Of a stretch of DNA of 64,000 nt, positions 1 to 7,963 are shown one piece after another. The notes under the pieces were generated by a model. It had not been told where the DNA came from and did no database searches. It was given only the letters and a program-made list of their open reading frames with translations. Source of the stretch: Caballeronia megalochromosomata (lineage in GTDB: Bacteria > Pseudomonadota > Gammaproteobacteria > Burkholderiales > Burkholderiaceae). Within the stretch, counting starts at the first letter, position 1. Each line of letters opens with the position of its first letter. The stretch spans positions 1 through 64,000 of the forward strand of contig LRBF01000105.1 of the NCBI GenBank assembly GCA_001580565.1, given 5' to 3'. The translations under genes and the position numbers were made by a program.

Positions 1-1266
1 TTCGCGCGGATGAACAACTTCAGCTTCTGGCTGCTGCCGGCCGCTGCCGTGCTGCTGGTCGGCTCGTTCTTCGTGCCGGGCGGCGCAACCGCCGCGGGCT
101 GGACGCTCTACGCGCCGCTTTCCACGCAGATGGGCCCGGGCATGGACTTCGCGATTTTCGCGGTCCACATCATGGGTGCGTCGTCGATCATGGGCGGCAT
201 CAACATCGTCGTGACGATCCTGAACATGCGCGCGCCCGGCATGACGCTCATGAAGATGCCGATGTTCGCGTGGACGTGGCTCATCACCGCGTACCTGCTG
301 ATCGCCGTGATGCCGGTTCTCGCAGGCGCGATCACGATGGTGCTGTTCGACCGTCACTTCGGCACGTCGTTCTTCAACGCGGCGGGCGGCGGCGATCCGG
401 TGATGTACCAGCACATCTTCTGGTTCTTCGGTCACCCCGAGGTGTACATCATGATCTTGCCGGCGTTCGGGATCGTGTCGCAGGTGATCCCGGCGTTCTC
501 GCGCAAGCCGCTGTTCGGCTATAGCTCGATGGTGTACGCAACCGCATCGATCGCGATTCTGTCGTTCATGGTGTGGGCGCACCACATGTTCGCGACCGGC
601 ATGCCGGTGACGGGCCAGTTGTTCTTCATGTACGCGACCATGCTGATCGCGGTCCCGACGGGCGTGAAGGTGTTCAACTGGGTGGCGACGATGTGGCGCG
701 GCGCGCTCTCCTTCGAAACCCCGATGCTCTTCGCGATCGGCTTCCTGTTCGTGTTCACGATGGGCGGCTTCACGGGCCTGATTCTCTCGATGGCGCCGCT
801 CGATATCCAGATGCACGGCACCTATTACGTGGTGGCGCACTTCCACTACGTGCTGGTGGCGGGTTCGCTGTTCGCGCTGTTCTCGGGCTGGTACTACTGG
901 GCGCCGAAGTGGACCGGCTGGATGTACAACGAAATGCGCGGGAAGATCCACTTCTGGGCGTCGATGATCTTCTTCAACATCACGTTCTTCCCGATGCACT
1001 TCCTGGGCCTCGCCGGCATGCCGCGCCGCTATGCGGACTACCCGGCGCAGTTCACGGACTTCAACCAGATCGCGACGATCGGCGCATTCGGCTTCGGCCT
1101 CGCGCAGGTGTACTTCCTGTTCGCGGTCGCGCTGCCCACCTATCGCGGCGGCGGCGAACTCGAAAAGGCGAGCGACAAGCCGTGGGATGGCGCGGAAGGC
1201 CTCGAATGGACCGTGCCGAGCCCGGCGCCGTTCCATACGTTCGAGCATCCGCCGACGGTCGAATAA
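1..1266 (+). CDS. ctaD: Cytochrome c oxidase subunit I, 3' part (5' end outside window)
   Basis: Catalytic subunit of the aa3-type terminal oxidase, an inner-membrane protein that reduces O2 with electrons from cytochrome c and pumps protons. The reading frame is open from base 1 (FARMNNFSFWLLP, the usual mid-protein COX1 motif), so the ATG at position 10 is internal and the gene starts upstream of the window. Visible hallmarks are HPEVYIMILPAFG (CuB His and cross-linked Tyr), the following HH pair, the K-channel region with TGVKVFNW, and the C-terminal GTYYVVAHFHYV with the heme a3 and heme a ligand histidines. It is the first gene of a plus-strand oxidase and assembly cluster. Confidence in the family is very high; only the N-terminal portion is missing. 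Confidence 0.98.
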   Translation, partial: FARMNNFSFWLLPAAAVLLVGSFFVPGGATAAGWTLYAPLSTQMGPGMDFAIFAVHIMGASSIMGGINIVVTILNMRAPGMTLMKMPMFAWTWLITAYLLIAVMPVLAGAITMVLFDRHFGTSFFNAAGGGDPVMYQHIFWFFGHPEVYIMILPAFGIVSQVIPAFSRKPLFGYSSMVYATASIAILSFMVWAHHMFATGMPVTGQLFFMYATMLIAVPTGVKVFNWVATMWRGALSFETPMLFAIGFLFVFTMGGFTGLILSMAPLDIQMHGTYYVVAHFHYVLVAGSLFALFSGWYYWAPKWTGWMYNEMRGKIHFWASMIFFNITFFPMHFLGLAGMPRRYADYPAQFTDFNQIATIGAFGFGLAQVYFLFAVALPTYRGGGELEKASDKPWDGAEGLEWTVPSPAPFHTFEHPPTVE

Positions 1267-1328
1267 ATAGTTAGTCTGGTTCGCGGGGCTTCCTTGGGAA
1301 CGCCCCGCGAAGAAAAAGTCAGGAAAGC

Positions 1329-1469
1329 ATGGCCCCGAATCCACAAAAAAGACGCACGCCCGAAGAAATCCGCGCGGGCAACAAGCGGCTCGGAATCATC
1401 ATGATGTTGATTGCCGCCGTCTTCTTTCTGGGTATCGTCGTCAGGCAATACCTGTTGTCGCGAGGGTAG
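1329..1469 (+). CDS. 46-aa single-pass membrane protein in the cytochrome oxidase operon
   Basis: A short ORF from ATG 1329 to TAG 1467-1469, with an A/G-rich AGGAAAGC sequence just upstream as ribosome binding site. The predicted protein has a basic hydrophilic N-terminus (MAPNPQKRRTPEEIRAG) and one hydrophobic helix of about 20 residues (IIMMLIAAVFFLGIVV), followed by a short tail. It lies between ctaD and ctaG with only 9 bp before the GTG of ctaG, so it is surely co-transcribed. Small proteins of this form are found at this position in other Burkholderiaceae, where they are named only as small oxidase assembly proteins. The function here is inferred from position: assembly or stability of the aa3 oxidase. 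Confidence 0.85.
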   Translation: MAPNPQKRRTPEEIRAGNKRLGIIMMLIAAVFFLGIVVRQYLLSRG

Positions 1470-1478
1470 GAAAGCAAC

Positions 1479-2051
1479 GTGTCCACTCAGCAGGAAAATT
1501 CGCATGTCGACCGGTCCTTCAACCGGTCGATGCTGGTGAAGCTCTTCGTCGTCGCCGCGCTGATGTTCGGCTTCGGCTTCGCGCTCGTGCCGATGTACCG
1601 CGCGATCTGCCAGATCACCGGCATCAATAACCTCGTGCAGAAGGACGTGGGCGCGCGCGAGGCGAAGAATACGCAGGTGGACATGAGCCGCACGATTTCG
1701 ATCGAGTTCGACGCGAACGCGCGCGGTCCGCTGCAGTTCCGGCCGGAGCGCAACTCGATGGATATCCACCCCGGCGAAGTGATGACGGTGATGTACGACG
1801 TGACCAACGAGCAGAATCGCACGGTGAACGCGCAGGCCATCCCGAGCTACGCGCCGAAGCAGGCCACCGAGTACTTCAAGAAGATCGAATGCTTCTGCTT
1901 TACGCAGCAGACGCTCGCGGCGAACGAAAGCAAGCGCATGCCGGTCGTGTTCGTCGTCGACCCGAAGCTGCCGAAGGACGTGAAGACGATCACGCTGTCG
2001 TACACGTTCTTCGAGTTGAACGCGCCGAAGTCGGTGGCGAAGGGTTCATGA
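1479..2051 (+). CDS. ctaG: Cytochrome c oxidase assembly protein CtaG/Cox11
   Basis: Membrane-anchored copper chaperone that delivers copper to the CuB site of subunit I. The 190-aa product has an N-terminal anchor (about residues 17-37, ending VPMYRAICQITG) and a periplasmic Cox11 beta domain. The copper-binding ECFCF motif is present, followed by the conserved region ending MPVVFVVDP. The start is a GTG at 1479, 9 bp after the small upstream ORF, because no earlier start in frame gives the Cox11 N-terminus. The stop overlaps the next start (ATGA), indicating translational coupling in the cox operon. Confidence 0.96.
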   Translation: MSTQQENSHVDRSFNRSMLVKLFVVAALMFGFGFALVPMYRAICQITGINNLVQKDVGAREAKNTQVDMSRTISIEFDANARGPLQFRPERNSMDIHPGEVMTVMYDVTNEQNRTVNAQAIPSYAPKQATEYFKKIECFCFTQQTLAANESKRMPVVFVVDPKLPKDVKTITLSYTFFELNAPKSVAKGS

Positions 2052-2260
2052 CGGCCATGGGCGCGCACACGCCGAACAAGGGCGGTTTTCTCAAGCTCAT
2101 GAAGGCGGTGTTCTGGTCGTTCTTCGGCGTGCGCCGCCGGGCCGACCTGGAAAGCGATGCGGCGCAGTTGAATCCGCTGCATCTGATCGCGGCGGGCATC
2201 ATCGGCGCGGTGCTGTTCATCGTCGTGTTGCTGCTGGTCGTGCGCGCAGTAGTGGGATAG
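2048..2260 (+). CDS. DUF2970 small membrane protein
   Basis: A 70-aa protein whose ATG overlaps the ctaG stop codon by four bases. It shows the DUF2970 pattern: a short amphipathic stretch (LMKAVFWSFFGVRRRADLESD) and then one transmembrane helix (IAAGIIGAVLFIVVLLLVVRAVVG). The family is commonly found between cox11 and coxIII in betaproteobacteria. No enzymatic motif is visible, so a structural or assembly role in the oxidase is inferred from position only. Confidence 0.88.
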   Translation: MTAMGAHTPNKGGFLKLMKAVFWSFFGVRRRADLESDAAQLNPLHLIAAGIIGAVLFIVVLLLVVRAVVG

Positions 2261-2344
2261 ACGAAAGACGCCGGGCGTGTCGTGGGTCGGACGCGCGGCG
2301 CTAAAAGAAAATTCAAGCAACTGGATCGAAGTGGAGAATCAACA

Positions 2345-3202
2345 ATGAGCGGTCAAAACGAGAGCCCGTACTATTTCGTGCCGCATCCGTCGCGGCATCC
2401 GGTGATGGCTGCATCTGGCTTGCTGATCATGCTGGCCTCGCTGGCGTCGTGGGTGAACGGCCACAGCTTCGGGCCTGTCGGCACGTTCATCGGCCTGCTG
2501 TTCGTCCTGTTCGTGCTGTGGCACTGGTTCGGCGACGCGATCTCCGAATCCGAAGGCGGGATGTACGGCAAGCGCGTCGATGTGTCGTACCGCTGGAGCA
2601 TGAGCTGGTTCATCTTCTCCGAAGTGATGTTCTTCGCAGCGTTCTTCGGCGCGCTCTTCTACGCGCGCGCCATCGCGATGCACGAACTCGGCAGCCTCGA
2701 CTACAAGTTGATCTGGCCCGACTTCACCGCCGTGTGGCCGAACAACGGCCCGGCCGCGCTCGTGCCGCATTTCCGCGCGATGGTGCCGTGGCCCCTGCCG
2801 ACCATCAACACGGCGCTCTTGCTGTCCTCGGGCGCGACGCTGACGGTGGCGCACCACGCGCTGCGTGAAGACCATCGCAAGAAGGCGATCATCTGGCTGG
2901 GCGCAACCGTGCTCCTCGGCATCATCTTTCTGTTCTGCCAAGGCTACGAGTATTTCCACGCGTACAACGAACTGAACCTGACGCTCAATTCCGGCGTGTA
3001 CGGCTCGACGTTCTTCCTGCTGACCGGCTTCCACGGCTTCCACGTGTTCCTCGGCGGCACGATGCTGAGCGTGGTGATGTTCCGGCTGATCCGCGGCCAC
3101 TTCACGGCGGAGCACCACTTCGCGTTCGAAGGCGCCGCGTGGTACTGGCACTTCGTCGACGTCGTGTGGCTGGGTCTGTACGTCGTCGTCTACTGGCTGT
3201 AA
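2345..3202 (+). CDS. ctaE: Cytochrome c oxidase subunit III
   Basis: Third core subunit of the aa3 oxidase, a seven-helix inner-membrane protein that stabilises the complex and the proton uptake path. The 285-aa product begins MSGQNESPYYFVPHPS, preceded by GTGGAGAATCAACA as a ribosome binding site. The frame is open 63 bp further upstream, but no start there has a comparable site. Conserved features are the WSMSWFIFSEVMFFAAFFGALFYAR region, TINTALLLSSG, and the C-terminal GFHGFHVFLGG and WYWHFVDVVWLGLYVVVYW segments. A hairpin terminator follows at 3294. Confidence 0.97.
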   Translation: MSGQNESPYYFVPHPSRHPVMAASGLLIMLASLASWVNGHSFGPVGTFIGLLFVLFVLWHWFGDAISESEGGMYGKRVDVSYRWSMSWFIFSEVMFFAAFFGALFYARAIAMHELGSLDYKLIWPDFTAVWPNNGPAALVPHFRAMVPWPLPTINTALLLSSGATLTVAHHALREDHRKKAIIWLGATVLLGIIFLFCQGYEYFHAYNELNLTLNSGVYGSTFFLLTGFHGFHVFLGGTMLSVVMFRLIRGHFTAEHHFAFEGAAWYWHFVDVVWLGLYVVVYWL

Positions 3203-3293
3203 GTGAATATCGAAGCGGGCGCGCGCGATGCGCCGTCCGCGATGGAAGACCGGCGGCGACGCCGGTCCGAGAGCAAAGAAGCAGTGATCAACA

Positions 3294-3332
3294 CGCCGCC
3301 CTCGATGTCTCAAGGGGCGGCGTTGTCGTTTT
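3294..3332 (+). terminator. Rho-independent terminator after ctaE
   Basis: Perfect 8-bp GC stem CGCCGCCC (3294-3301) with GGGCGGCG (3315-3322), a 13-nt loop, then TTGTCGTTTT. It lies 92 bp after the ctaE stop and before the antisense DUF2909 gene, so it probably ends the ctaD-ctaE transcript. Confidence 0.7.
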
Positions 3333-3398
3333 GAGGGGCGGCGAGTCGCGTGCTGTGGCGCGACAATACGTCTCGTAGGGCGGAACCCGCGCGGCGGG

Positions 3399-3608
3399 TT
3401 ATCGTCCGATCGGAATCCCCGACGATTGAATCCAGCCCATCCAATGCGCGAACAGGATGAAGAGGAACAGTGAGATTGACAGCCCGACGCGCGCGGCGAG
3501 CGACCAGACCATCCGCTTCGTTTTGCCCCGGTCGGTCATCATGAAGTAGAGCGCCGAACCCAGGCTGCCGATGATAAGGATGAATGCGATAGCAACGATG
3601 ATGTGCAT
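3399..3608 (-). CDS. Twin transmembrane protein, DUF2909 family
   Basis: A 69-aa protein with two hydrophobic helices, about residues 3-23 (IIVAIAFILIIGSLGSALYF) and 41-59, separated by a basic loop MMTDRGKTKRMVW. This is the DUF2909 twin-TM architecture. It is encoded on the strand opposite to all its cox neighbours, between ctaE and SURF1, which splits the oxidase operon into two plus-strand units. The family is regularly found next to SURF1 in betaproteobacteria, so a role in oxidase biogenesis is plausible but not shown. Confidence 0.87.
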   Translation of the reverse strand: MHIIVAIAFILIIGSLGSALYFMMTDRGKTKRMVWSLAARVGLSISLFLFILFAHWMGWIQSSGIPIGR

Positions 3609-3733
3609 GAAACCAGCCAGCGATTTTGCTCAGGAACTACAGTGAGCCGTATGAATTTGGATCATCTCATTATCTCACTCGATGGATCGCGCCGTGCAGC
3701 GCCCGACCGGATGCCGGCGGTAAGGCCGGCAGC

Positions 3734-4468
3734 ATGAAGATTCGATTCTGGCCCACGCTCCTGATTCTGATCGTCGTTGCGGTGACCGTGCGGCTCGGCT
3801 TCTGGCAGCGCGATCGGGCGCATCAGAAAGAAGCGCTCAACGCACAGATCGTCGCGTTCGAGAATGCGCCCGCGCGGGACGTCGGCGTCGAACCGCTGCC
3901 GCTCAAGTCGATCGAATTCCATCGTGTGGAAGCGCGCGGCGAGTTCATGCCGGAGCGCGTCGTCTATTTGGACAATCGTCCGTATAACGACCAGCCGGGC
4001 TTTTATGTCGTGATGCCGCTTAAACTCGAGGGTGGCGGCTACGTGCTCGTCAACCGTGGATGGCTGCCGCGCAATCTGGCGGATCGCACGGGCATCGAGC
4101 CGTATGCCACGCCGAAGGGTGTCGTCGAGGTGCGGGGCATCGCGCGCGCGAATGCGTCGCAGGCGTTCGAACTGGGCAGCGGCGGATCGGCTGCGCACAG
4201 GGAAATTCGCCAGAACCTGGATATCAGGTCGTACGCGGCCGAAACCGGGCTCGCGTTTCAGCCATTCGTGATTCAGCAAACGAACGACACCGGCGACAAG
4301 CTCGTGCGCGACTGGCCCGCGCCGACGCTCGGGGTCGAGCGCAATTACGGCTACATGTTCCAGTGGTGGGGCATGGCGGCCGCGGCGATCGCGTTCGGCC
4401 TGTACGCCGCGCGCCGCGCCGCGAAAAAAGGCGAAGAACGCGACGACGAAGCCGAGCACCACGCCTGA
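3734..4468 (+). CDS. SURF1/Shy1 family cytochrome oxidase biogenesis protein
   Basis: Inner-membrane assembly factor thought to help heme a insertion into subunit I. The 244-aa product from ATG 3734 (MKIRFWPTLLILIVVAVTVRLGFWQRDRA) has an N-terminal helix and a C-terminal helix (YMFQWWGMAAAAIAFGLYAARRA) around a periplasmic domain. It carries SURF1 signatures: GFWQ..R near the N-terminus, YLDNRPYNDQPGFYVV, VLVNRGWLP and the C-terminal RNYGYMFQWWGMA. The frame is open to 3626, but the upstream residues are not SURF1-like. It starts the second half of the cox assembly operon. Confidence 0.93.
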   Translation: MKIRFWPTLLILIVVAVTVRLGFWQRDRAHQKEALNAQIVAFENAPARDVGVEPLPLKSIEFHRVEARGEFMPERVVYLDNRPYNDQPGFYVVMPLKLEGGGYVLVNRGWLPRNLADRTGIEPYATPKGVVEVRGIARANASQAFELGSGGSAAHREIRQNLDIRSYAAETGLAFQPFVIQQTNDTGDKLVRDWPAPTLGVERNYGYMFQWWGMAAAAIAFGLYAARRAAKKGEERDDEAEHHA

Positions 4469-4497
4469 ACCCTTACGAACAGAGACACGTTTCACCG

Positions 4498-5136
4498 ATG
4501 CCATCACAACGCTCCGCTGCCACCGTGCAGCAACGACCGACGAAGAAAGCCTCCTGGATCAGCGGCCGCTGGATGCTCCTGCTGCTCGCGCTGGTGTGCG
4601 CGGCGCCGGTGATCGCGTCGTATCTGATGTACTACGTGTTCAAGCCGGCGGGCGGCACGTCGAGCTACGGCGCGCTGATCGACCCGCAGCGGCCGATTCC
4701 GGCGCAACTCGCCGTTACTGACGAGAAAGGGCAGAGCGTGCCGTTCAAGTCGCTCGAAGGCAAATGGCTGATGATCATCGTCAACGGCAGCGATTGCGAC
4801 GAGCAATGCGCGACGCGCCTGTACTTCATGCGCCAGGTGCGCGCGCTGCAATCGGGCGAGCGCGATCGCGTCGTCAACGTCTGGCTGCGCACCGATGACA
4901 AACCCGTCTCTGACGTCATCAAGACCGCGTATCCGCAGCCGGACACGCGCATGCTCGTCGCGAACGAAAAGGCGATCGCCGCGTGGCTGCCTGTCGACGA
5001 CGGCACGAAACTCACGGATCACATCTTTCTCGTCGATCCGAACGGCAATCTGATGATGCGCTTTCCGAAGAACCCCGATCCGAAGAAGATCAACGCGGAT
5101 CTGGCGAAGCTTCTGAAGTGGTCGCGCATCGGCTGA
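4498..5136 (+). CDS. Membrane-anchored SCO-like thioredoxin-fold protein
   Basis: A 212-aa protein with one N-terminal transmembrane segment (about residues 24-46, WMLLLLALVCAAPVIASYLMYYV) and a soluble domain facing the periplasm. The domain resembles SCO1: a beta strand KWLMIIVNGSDC followed by a CX3C motif (CDEQC) and a downstream DHIFLVDPNGNLMMRFP. The last segment provides a His where SCO proteins place their third copper ligand. Relatives in this genus are usually left unnamed or called cytochrome oxidase subunit-like. It sits between SURF1 and ctaA, so a copper or thiol redox role in CuA/CuB assembly is inferred. It is distinct from the canonical Sco at 7170. Confidence 0.85.
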   Translation: MPSQRSAATVQQRPTKKASWISGRWMLLLLALVCAAPVIASYLMYYVFKPAGGTSSYGALIDPQRPIPAQLAVTDEKGQSVPFKSLEGKWLMIIVNGSDCDEQCATRLYFMRQVRALQSGERDRVVNVWLRTDDKPVSDVIKTAYPQPDTRMLVANEKAIAAWLPVDDGTKLTDHIFLVDPNGNLMMRFPKNPDPKKINADLAKLLKWSRIG

Positions 5137-5148
5137 AGGTAGAGAAAC

Positions 5149-6258
5149 ATGTTCCTGCTGCAACTGGGTCTGATCGGCATCTGCATCGCGCTGCTGCCGC
5201 TCTCGTATGTCTGGGTGAAGGCCGATGACGACAAGTTCAGGAAACTCGTCTGGCTGACGACCTTCGTGACGCTCGACCTCATCATGTTCGGCGGCTTCAC
5301 GCGCCTGACCGATTCCGGCCTCGGCTGTCCCGATTGGCCCGGCTGTTACGGCACGTCGTCGCCGTTCATCGCGCATGCGCAGATTTCAGCCGCGTATCAG
5401 GCGATGCCGACCGGCCCCGTCAGCCTGATGAAGGCGTGGATCGAGATGCTGCATCGTTACTTCGCGATGGCGATCGGCGTGCTGATCATCGCGCAGGTGA
5501 TCATCGCGTGGACGGCGCGCATCAAGAAGCGGCCCTTGCATGTGTCGCCGTGGTGGCCGACCGGCATTCTGCTGCTCATCCTGCTGCAAGGCGCGTTCGG
5601 CGCGTGGACCGTCACGCTGAAGCTGCAACCGGTGATCGTTACGACGCACCTGCTGCTCGGCCTCGCGCTGCTCGGCGTGCTCGGCTGGCTCGCGGCACGC
5701 ATGACGCCGATTCCCTCGCTCGATTCGGCCGCCGCGCGCTGGATGCCCGCCGCTGCGTTCGGCCTGCTGCTGCTCGTCGTGCAGATCGCGCTCGGCGGCT
5801 GGGTCAGCACGAACTACGCGGTGCTGGCGTGCACCGACTTCCCGCTGTGCAACGGCCAATGGGTGCCGCCGATGAACTTCGAGCATGGCTTTCATCTGTG
5901 GCGCGCGCTCGGCATGACCGGCGACGGCGACGTGATCTCGCAGGACGCGCTCGTCGCCATTCACTGGACGCATCGCACCTTCGCGGGGGTGGTCGTGCTG
6001 TACCTGCTCTGGCTCGCATCGAGACTGCGACGATTCGAATCGCTGCGAAAGCCCGCAAACGGCGTATTGTTGCTGATCGTCGTTCAGTTCCTGACGGGCA
6101 TGTCGAATATCGTGCTGCAATGGCCGTTGCCGGTCGCGGTGGCGCACAACGGCGGGGCCGCGATCCTGTTGCTGTTACTCGTTATGCTAAACTTTCGAAT
6201 CTCTTCCAGCCGTCCCGGCCGCGCCGCAGTTCCCGCGCGCGACGTCGTTTCAGCGTGA
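5149..6258 (+). CDS. ctaA: Heme A synthase (COX15/CtaA)
   Basis: Inner-membrane enzyme that oxidises the C8 methyl of heme O to a formyl group, giving heme A for the aa3 oxidase. The 369-aa product has eight predicted helices. It shows GGFTRLTDSGLGCPDWPGCYG, with the first extracellular Cys pair, and a second pair in LACTDFPLCNGQWVP. Heme-ligand histidines occur in EMLHRY, TTHLLLG, IHWTHR and VAHNGGA. It follows the SCO-like gene by 12 bp and precedes ctaB by 9 bp, so heme A is made next to the oxidase genes it serves. Confidence 0.96.
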   Translation: MFLLQLGLIGICIALLPLSYVWVKADDDKFRKLVWLTTFVTLDLIMFGGFTRLTDSGLGCPDWPGCYGTSSPFIAHAQISAAYQAMPTGPVSLMKAWIEMLHRYFAMAIGVLIIAQVIIAWTARIKKRPLHVSPWWPTGILLLILLQGAFGAWTVTLKLQPVIVTTHLLLGLALLGVLGWLAARMTPIPSLDSAAARWMPAAAFGLLLLVVQIALGGWVSTNYAVLACTDFPLCNGQWVPPMNFEHGFHLWRALGMTGDGDVISQDALVAIHWTHRTFAGVVVLYLLWLASRLRRFESLRKPANGVLLLIVVQFLTGMSNIVLQWPLPVAVAHNGGAAILLLLLVMLNFRISSSRPGRAAVPARDVVSA

Positions 6259-6267
6259 CTCCACATC

Positions 6268-7173
6268 ATGGATAGCACGACACTACATTCCCCATTAGGC
6301 AGCCGCGTATCGCAATATCTCGCGCTGACCAAGCCGCGCGTCACGCAGCTCGCCGTGTTCTGTGCCGTCATCGGCATGTTCCTGTCCACGCCCGGCATGG
6401 TGCCGTGGGACAAACTGATCGGCGGCGTCGTCGGCATCTGGTTGCTGGCCGGCGCAGCATTTGCAATCAATTGTCTCGTCGAGCAAAAAGTCGATGCGAA
6501 GATGCGCCGCACCGCGTGGCGTCCTTCCGCGCGTGGGCAAATCACGCCGACACAAATCCTGACGTTCTCGGCGGTGCTTGGCGGCATCGGCATGTGGACG
6601 CTCTACACGTTCACTAATCCGCTCACGATGTGGCTCACCATCGCCACGTTCGTCGGCTACGCGGTGATCTACACGCTGCTGCTCAAGCCCTATACGCCGC
6701 AGAACATCGTGATCGGCGGCGCGTCCGGCGCGATGCCGCCCGCGCTCGGCTGGGCCGCGGTGACGGGCACGGTGCCCGGCGACGCGTGGATTCTCGTGCT
6801 GATCATCTTCGTGTGGACGCCGCCGCATTTCTGGGCGCTCGCGCTGTATCGCCGCAAGGACTACGAGAACGCGGGCCTGCCGATGCTCCCGGTCACGCAC
6901 GGCGAGAAGTACACGCTGCTCAATATCTTCCTGTACACGCTCGTGCTGTTCGCGGTCACGCTGATGCCCTATATCTCCGGCATGAGCGGCGTCGTGTATC
7001 TCGCGTGCGCGATTGCGCTCGGCGCGGGTTTCATCGGCTACGCGTGGAAGATGTATCGCGATTATTCCGATGCGCTCGCGCGCAAGACCTTCCGTTATTC
7101 GATCGTCTATCTGTCGCTGCTGTTCGGCGCGCTGCTCGTCGATCATTACGTGCGCACGGTGATCGGCGCATGA
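6268..7173 (+). CDS. ctaB: Protoheme IX farnesyltransferase (heme O synthase)
   Basis: UbiA-family membrane prenyltransferase that converts heme B and farnesyl diphosphate into heme O, the substrate of CtaA. The 301-aa product shows the first polyprenyl-diphosphate binding motif as [19 protein letters not shown] and the second as [19 protein letters not shown], with about nine hydrophobic segments and [11 protein letters not shown] at the N-terminus. It is translationally coupled to the following Sco gene by an ATGA overlap at 7170-7173. Confidence 0.97.
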   Translation: MDSTTLHSPLGSRVSQYLALTKPRVTQLAVFCAVIGMFLSTPGMVPWDKLIGGVVGIWLLAGAAFAINCLVEQKVDAKMRRTAWRPSARGQITPTQILTFSAVLGGIGMWTLYTFTNPLTMWLTIATFVGYAVIYTLLLKPYTPQNIVIGGASGAMPPALGWAAVTGTVPGDAWILVLIIFVWTPPHFWALALYRRKDYENAGLPMLPVTHGEKYTLLNIFLYTLVLFAVTLMPYISGMSGVVYLACAIALGAGFIGYAWKMYRDYSDALARKTFRYSIVYLSLLFGALLVDHYVRTVIGA

Positions 7174-7760
7174 TGGTCGTTCTTCGTCGTCTATTCGCGC
7201 TGGTGATGTTCGCGGCGCTGCTTTCGGCGTGCGAGAAGGCGCCCGATTTCAAGAATCTGGATATCACCGGCAACAAGCAGTTCGGCAGTGATTTCTCCTT
7301 GCCCGACACGCATGGCAAGACGCGCACGCTCGCGGACTTCAAGGGCAAGGCTGTCGTGCTGTTCTTCGGCTACACGCATTGCCCGGACGTGTGCCCGACG
7401 ACGCTCGCCGAACTCTCGCAAGCGCTGCAGCAGCTCGGCGACAAGTCGAAGGACGTTCAGGTGCTGATGGTCACCGTCGATCCGGCGCGCGACACGCCTG
7501 ATCTGCTCGGCCAGTATGTTGCGGCGTTCAACTCGTCGTATGTCGGCTTGCGCCCGGCGAACGACACGCAGCTCGCGCAGGTCGCGAAGGACTTCCGCGT
7601 GTACTACGCGAAGTCGCAGGGCAAGACGCCCGACGATTACACGATGGATCACACCGCCGCGAGCTACGTGTTCGACAAGGACGGCAAGCTGCGTCTCTTC
7701 GCTCGCGACGGGCAGGGCGTGGAGCCGTGGGTTCACGACTTGAAGCTCCTCGTCGACTGA
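7170..7760 (+). CDS. SCO1/SenC family copper chaperone lipoprotein
   Basis: Periplasmic, membrane-tethered thioredoxin-fold protein that loads copper into the CuA centre of subunit II. The 196-aa product starts at the ATG overlapping the ctaB stop; a second ATG follows immediately. It has a signal peptide ending in the lipobox LSAC, so it is a predicted lipoprotein. The SCO signature is complete: [18 protein letters not shown] with the CX3C copper site, [12 protein letters not shown], and the third ligand His in [13 protein letters not shown]. It is the last gene of the oxidase cluster and is followed by a strong terminator. Confidence 0.96.
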   Translation: MMVVLRRLFALVMFAALLSACEKAPDFKNLDITGNKQFGSDFSLPDTHGKTRTLADFKGKAVVLFFGYTHCPDVCPTTLAELSQALQQLGDKSKDVQVLMVTVDPARDTPDLLGQYVAAFNSSYVGLRPANDTQLAQVAKDFRVYYAKSQGKTPDDYTMDHTAASYVFDKDGKLRLFARDGQGVEPWVHDLKLLVD

Positions 7761-7765
7761 TAACG

Positions 7766-7795
7766 AAAGTGGCCCGCGCGGGCCACTTTTCTTTT
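7766..7795 (+). terminator. Terminator of the cox assembly operon
   Basis: A perfect 24-bp palindrome at 7766-7789 (half-site AAAGTGGCCCGC) followed by TCTTTT, 5 bp after the Sco stop codon. Confidence 0.92.
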
Positions 7796-7963
7796 CAGCT
7801 ATCCGAAGGTTCTATCGGTAGCCGTGCGCGCGTGATATCCACATGAGCAATCTGTATTTCAACTCGCACCACGCCTGTGCGAACATCCGTCACCCGGTTT
7901 GAATCGCTCGCCGGGGCGAATCAGGCAATCCCCGCAAGAACGCATCATCGAAACAGGAACACC

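Noticed and set aside
7800..7963. Possible riboswitch upstream of the MetQ-like gene
   Set aside because: A short CGGGG/CCCCG hairpin exists at 7912-7934, but I could not match the core of a SAM or SAH riboswitch.
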